From Nymphaea colorata (lineage: Eukaryota; Streptophyta; Magnoliopsida; Nymphaeales; Nymphaeaceae), in the NCBI RefSeq assembly GCF_008831285.2, contig NC_045148.1:7879001-7943000 (forward strand): a DNA stretch of 64,000 nt. The letters are read 5' to 3'. Each line of letters starts with the position of its first letter. Positions within the stretch are counted from its first letter, which is position 1. The translations under genes were made by a program, and so were the position numbers. Of the stretch, positions 60,161-64,000 are shown one piece after another. Below the pieces are notes generated by a model, which was not told the origin of the DNA, searched no databases, and saw only the letters and a program-made list of their open reading frames with translations.

Positions 60161-60304
60161 CAGGTATCTAAACCCGACACTCGGGTGTTCCTTATTTCCT
60201 AGAAAAGTAATAAACCATATAGGTTATGCTTTCATGGAAGGAAAGACATTAATTACTACATAAGCCTCAAATTCTTGAGTTTTTTCACGTTAAAGATTAC
60301 AACT

Positions 60305-60750
60305 AAGTGTAACCAGCGAATTACCAAGAGGACACAGAAAGATACTGTTTGTTAATTATAATGGATTCTTATTTACTTATACCAAGTTAGTTTCTGTATA
60401 AGCAGTACATTCATTTACCTTGAGAGGATTAACAGAATTTGTCACCGACACTATGTATTTACAGATATGTTGTTGCCACTTTCCATTCAACGAAGTGGAG
60501 TTCATCACCAAACACTCAAACATATCATTGAATGAATGACCTTATGAAACTTCCCCTTCCGTTTACACACAAGGCACGCGTACACAACTTTGCTTGTGGA
60601 CATAAATGAAGCATTTATGTTTCCTACAGTCGATTGAACGTGTAATATGTTTTGTACATAAGAAGCCGACCTATTTTGTACGTAAATTCAGCATTGTAAG
60701 AAATACAACAAAACCAGATCAGTTGGTTTGCAAAAGAGAAAAAATATGGT
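60305..60750 (+). repeat. Flanking repeat A'
   Basis: This is the diverged, same-orientation partner of 43,235-43,760. It follows B' at a distance of about 150 bases. Confidence 0.85.
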
Positions 60751-60884
60751 TATCTTAATCTTCCATCACGATAGATCACATAGCGCTTATAAGTCATGAG
60801 CAGAGTGAGTGACTCTTTATAGGGAAAGTTACTATATATATACATGTTTATAAGTTATATATTATATTATATATTGTGTGTGTG

Positions 60885-61242
60885 TATGTGTAAGTTAGTA
60901 AAAACCAGACCGCTTGAGTAAGAGACAAAAACCAAACCTATTGAAATTAATTATTAATTTTTATTTTTTTTTGAAATCTAACCTTATAGATATGATTTTA
61001 AGAGTGATTTGATGAGAAACATATATTAAGTTAGTTGTTTGCTTACTTAAATTTCATTGTTTTAAGAATAAAAAAATGAATGGCTCTTAAACATCAAAAT
61101 TTTGGTGGTACAAAGATCATTCTTTTTTTACAAAAAAAGCAAGATTTGTATCAAATTTGTACCTATGAACATATTAGAAGGTTCATATTTTGTTGTAAAC
61201 ACCTTTTTTACATGAATTTAAGAGATCTAGTTTTCCTACCAC

Positions 61243-61245
<3 letters not shown>
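60885..61245. mobile_element. TA-embedded MITE, copy 2
   Basis: AAAACCAGACCGCTTGAGTA, then ATTAATTATTAA, ATCTAACCTTATAGAT, ATCAAAATTTTGGTGGTA and CCTACCACTCACTATATA follow the order and orientation of 1,661-2,017. TA arrays flank it on the right (61,246-61,280). It is diverged and shortened near the right TIR. Confidence 0.7.
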
Positions 61246-61280
<35 letters not shown>

Positions 61281-61281
<1 letters not shown>

Positions 61282-61837
61282 AAATTGTATAAAGATATAG
61301 AAAAGAATTAATTCTTAAATTTCCTGAATCGGCATGCCATTTATGTGAGTGGAATATTCCTTCACTTAGGAGTCGGATCTACAACATTTCCCGCAGGCAT
61401 CTGCCCGAAGATTGAAGACGAATTAAAAATAAAGAAGCACGCACGGGTGCACTGTTTCATTTGGTGAAGCCGCTTCCATCCCACGAGCGTCCCGTGAGGT
61501 CAGCCTTCTTCCTCCTCACCAAACCTGCACCGTCCCACCAACGAAAGCCTATTGCCAAATCACGGTTCGGGTATTAATAAATCCATATCGGATCCAAAAC
61601 TCCACGTAATTAGTAGTGAAGTCACGAGTCCAATTTGAATCGAATTAAAATCTGATGAAAAGGACACATGCATGTTTGAACCCGATTCGGATCCAAACCT
61701 TTTGGCTTCTTCAGTTCTTCCCAGCTACCTGCCAACTTCAACCGGAAGTTGTTTTATTCATGGTCTCAAATTTCTGGGATATAATTCTAAGGCACCCCGG
61801 CGTTCTCGTTGTTCGCCTAGGCCCAGTGGGTGGAAAC
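61281..61837. other. Region upstream of the unassigned open frame
   Basis: No coding family recognised. GC content rises after about 61,440. ATG codons at 61,655 and 61,672 start two long overlapping frames. Confidence 0.4.
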
Positions 61838-62224
61838 ATGGCGAGCTCATCTCCCCTACCAAAATGGCAGCTCGTTTCGCCGGAGAATTCCCAGTACATC
61901 GCACCGTGTTCTTTGCCACTAGGTCTCACTTGGCCGACGTTGGCGCTGGCCGTGCTTGCCTTTGTTATCTGCGTTTGGCTCGAGGGTGTAGGCAACTGGA
62001 AGCCTGTAATTCCGGCAGCGGACGCCGCCGGCGTACTCAGGCGAGCCGGGATCTCTCAATGGAGCCAATGCGCCAGCATGTCCAAGGAAGATATGGAAGG
62101 GATGGTGTGGAGACTAATGCTGCCGCCGCCATGGAGGTGGTGGCCGAGCGCCGATCCCGTGGGGAAGAAGTGCGACGTAAAGGGCAGGTTTAGGTTGTCG
62201 TGGCTCATGTTATACTTGATTTAA
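61838..62224 (+). CDS. Hypothetical membrane protein (128 residues)
   Basis: The frame starting MASSSPLPKWQLVSPENSQ is one of two long overlapping open frames. It is open upstream to 61,655. One membrane segment is predicted at about residues 32-50 (WPTLALAVLAFVICVWLEG). The C-terminal half has MSKEDMEGMVWRLMLPPPWR. A +1 frame (61,672-62,193, 173 codons) is also open and is Arg-rich, so GC-rich composition alone could explain either. I do not recognise a family. It may be a truncated gene. The A/T-rich flank at 62,225 ends the coding-like composition. Confidence 0.3.
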   Translation: MASSSPLPKWQLVSPENSQYIAPCSLPLGLTWPTLALAVLAFVICVWLEGVGNWKPVIPAADAAGVLRRAGISQWSQCASMSKEDMEGMVWRLMLPPPWRWWPSADPVGKKCDVKGRFRLSWLMLYLI

Positions 62225-63109
62225 GGAGTTACATGATCGACTGAAGGCCGAGGATCATTGGAGATGTGTTGAATAAAAGTGCAGTACGGGGATGAAGTTT
62301 CTGTTTCTTTTTTCACTTTTTCTTGCTTTCATGGGAATGTTACCTTCAATTTTTTTGCATCAGTGATGTTACTGGCTTCCCTTGTTTTGATAAATATATA
62401 AAGCAACTGTTCTATATACACGGTCTTGTTGGCGATTCTTAATCTCTCTCTCTCTTATTCAAAGCAGTTAGACGCTGATATCATAAGATTGTATATTTTG
62501 AGATAGTGAATAATAGGATTTGGAAGAGAGTTATTTGTATCGACCATGGCGTCCAATGGAGCATGTCATTGGGTATTCCACATCAACAGTAGAACGTTTC
62601 AACCACTTGACTTTAGCTATACGTTGAAATGCCTCAACAACTTGGACCATCTGTTAAGGACTGGATCCAATTGGGGTATTCCACACTCTCAGATGAAATG
62701 TTAACACCCAAATCAGCTGTGTTTAATGTTGGATCTAATTTTCTCAAAAATGTTACAAATAATTATGCACCTAACTGCCAATATAAAACTACCATCCAAC
62801 GTAAAAAATGTTACAAATAATTATGCACTTAACTGCCAATATCAAACTACCATCCAACGTTTGGAACTAGCATTCTTGAACTTTTGCATCTACTTTTCAA
62901 ACAATCGCTTTCTCATTAAAAAATAGTAAAATAATAAAGAACAAGACAAAAAAACTCTTTTAAAACTAATTTCCATTAAAAAACCAGCAAAAATTAAAGA
63001 AGAAAAAACACTAACGATGACCACTTAGGCATTAGGCATGACGGTTCCAGGGGAGGGGTGGTGCTGGAAGGCTAGGATCCCCGGGCCCCTCCACATTCAA
63101 CAAGGGTTT
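62225..63109. other. Intergenic with 58-bp tandem duplication
   Basis: Units beginning AAAAATGTTACAAATAATTA lie at 62,746-62,803 and 62,804-62,861 and differ at about three bases. The small open frames here are made of this repeat. No gene. Confidence 0.7.
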
Positions 63110-63290
63110 TTGTTGGTAATTAGTGGAGCCAGAAATTTTTTCTGGTGGGGACATTCATTCCATATCTTTAATTTGTTATATATATAATAATCAAATATAT
63201 CAAAACATTATCATATATATTAAACTAATTTTGTGAGGCTAGTGTGGGCAACTGCCCACACTAGACACCATGTGGCTCCGCAATAAATGT
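63110..63290. mobile_element. GGAGCCA-type MITE-like element
   Basis: The left end is TTAGTGGAGCCAGAAATTTT. The right end is GTGGGCAACTGCCCACACTA then CATGTGGCTCCGCAATAA, giving inverted GGAGCCA ends. GTGGGCAACTGCCCAC is itself palindromic and is shared with the piece at 14,520-14,700. Confidence 0.6.
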
Positions 63291-64000
63291 CGGCTCTTCG
63301 ATGAAGCCTGCATCAAGATGCTGGGATTTGGACACGAACCAATGATTTCAATTCTAGGTATTCCCTCAACATCCTTTTATATACCCAAATAGGAAGACTG
63401 GAATGTATTGTGTAGTATGTCTCTAGTTCGACCCCCTGGAGGCTATTCTCCTGTATCAAAAAGGTGGAGTCAAGTTGAAGTTTGTGGACATCTTATCGTT
63501 GGTATCGATGCAGCTGTAGGCAAAGGGAAAAAATCTTGGCTTGATCTATGGAATAACCTCCGGTTCACCCAATCTTTGAGATTCGTTGATTCACTTTCTA
63601 GTCTATGAACTAACTAAAGATAAAAGCTAGATGCACCTTATTAATAGAGCAACGAAAATGAACGATTAGAAGGATGAAACTGCTGCCCCTTTCTAAGTCG
63701 GCCCTTGAAAATCAGGGGAGTCTGGCTGGGGCAGAGCAGTTACCAACCTTTGGTCAAATTTCGCCGATTTCGGTGCTAGTCAGAAGCCTAGTACATCAGA
63801 ACAATTAAGGCCATTTATACCAAAAAGATTAAAAAACATGAAATCAAGTAATTTGAAACGGTGAAACTAAACCTCAATTGCTCACGGTAAGAAGAACAAC
63901 ACAAGCATCCAAAAAAATCAATCGCTAATCAACAAAAGAAACTTAAAAACCTTATTTATGGTAGTCTAAACATTCTCTTATAAGTTTTCACATACGTGTA
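63291..64000. other. Intergenic, no gene seen
   Basis: The frame at 63,408-63,608 has no recognisable domain and no other structure is visible. Confidence 0.5.

Overview
The window is nuclear DNA of a flowering plant. It is AT-rich, its introns follow the GT-AG rule, and it carries plant-type families: a GAUT pectin glycosyltransferase, GH28 polygalacturonases, a PLS-type PPR fragment and a GARP/G2-like transcription factor. It also holds Ty1/copia and L1-type fossils, several MITE-like families and long (TA)n arrays. I cannot name the species from sequence alone.

Layout. Bases 1-7,000 are gene-free and hold a TA-embedded MITE, a GGAGCCA-type MITE and a small copia scrap. Bases 7,108-9,772 (+) encode a six-exon GARP transcription factor. 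Bases 9,773-18,100 are repeat-rich, with AGCTCGA-type repeats and an unassigned gene fragment near 17.2-17.5 kb. Bases 18,103-19,775 form a 1.67 kb TIR transposon that carries a broken PPR fragment and two minisatellites. Bases 21,631-22,510 are a copia fossil. Bases 23,115-25,880 (-) give a four-exon model for a tiny ankyrin-like protein. Two tRNA-Ala genes lie at 26.2-26.4 kb. Bases 28,211-31,891 (+) encode a mitochondrial adrenodoxin-type ferredoxin in eight exons. Near 33.5 kb there is a GC-rich fragment that resembles the N-terminus of a respiratory burst oxidase. Bases 37,210-41,473 (+) encode a complete GAUT10-like enzyme. A tRNA-Asp gene is at 43,111.

Bases 44.9-59.0 kb are the most striking part. 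Two polygalacturonase genes with the same five-exon structure face away from the space between them, as an inverted pair about 9 kb apart. They differ in promoter, exon 1 and most of intron 1, but are almost identical from the end of intron 1 to the 3' UTR. The spacer holds a SINE and a degraded L1-type LINE. Flanking repeats (A/A' and B/B') lie in the same orientation although the genes do not, which suggests an old tandem array in which one gene was flipped. Bases 60-64 kb hold a second copy of the TA-embedded MITE and an unassigned open reading frame.

GAUT10 (pectin synthesis in the Golgi) and the polygalacturonases (pectin breakdown in the wall) act on the same polymer, but nothing here shows co-regulation. 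I found no CRISPR array, operon or clearly new multi-gene system. The best novelty candidates are the inverted, apparently converted polygalacturonase pair and the gene-fragment-carrying TIR element.
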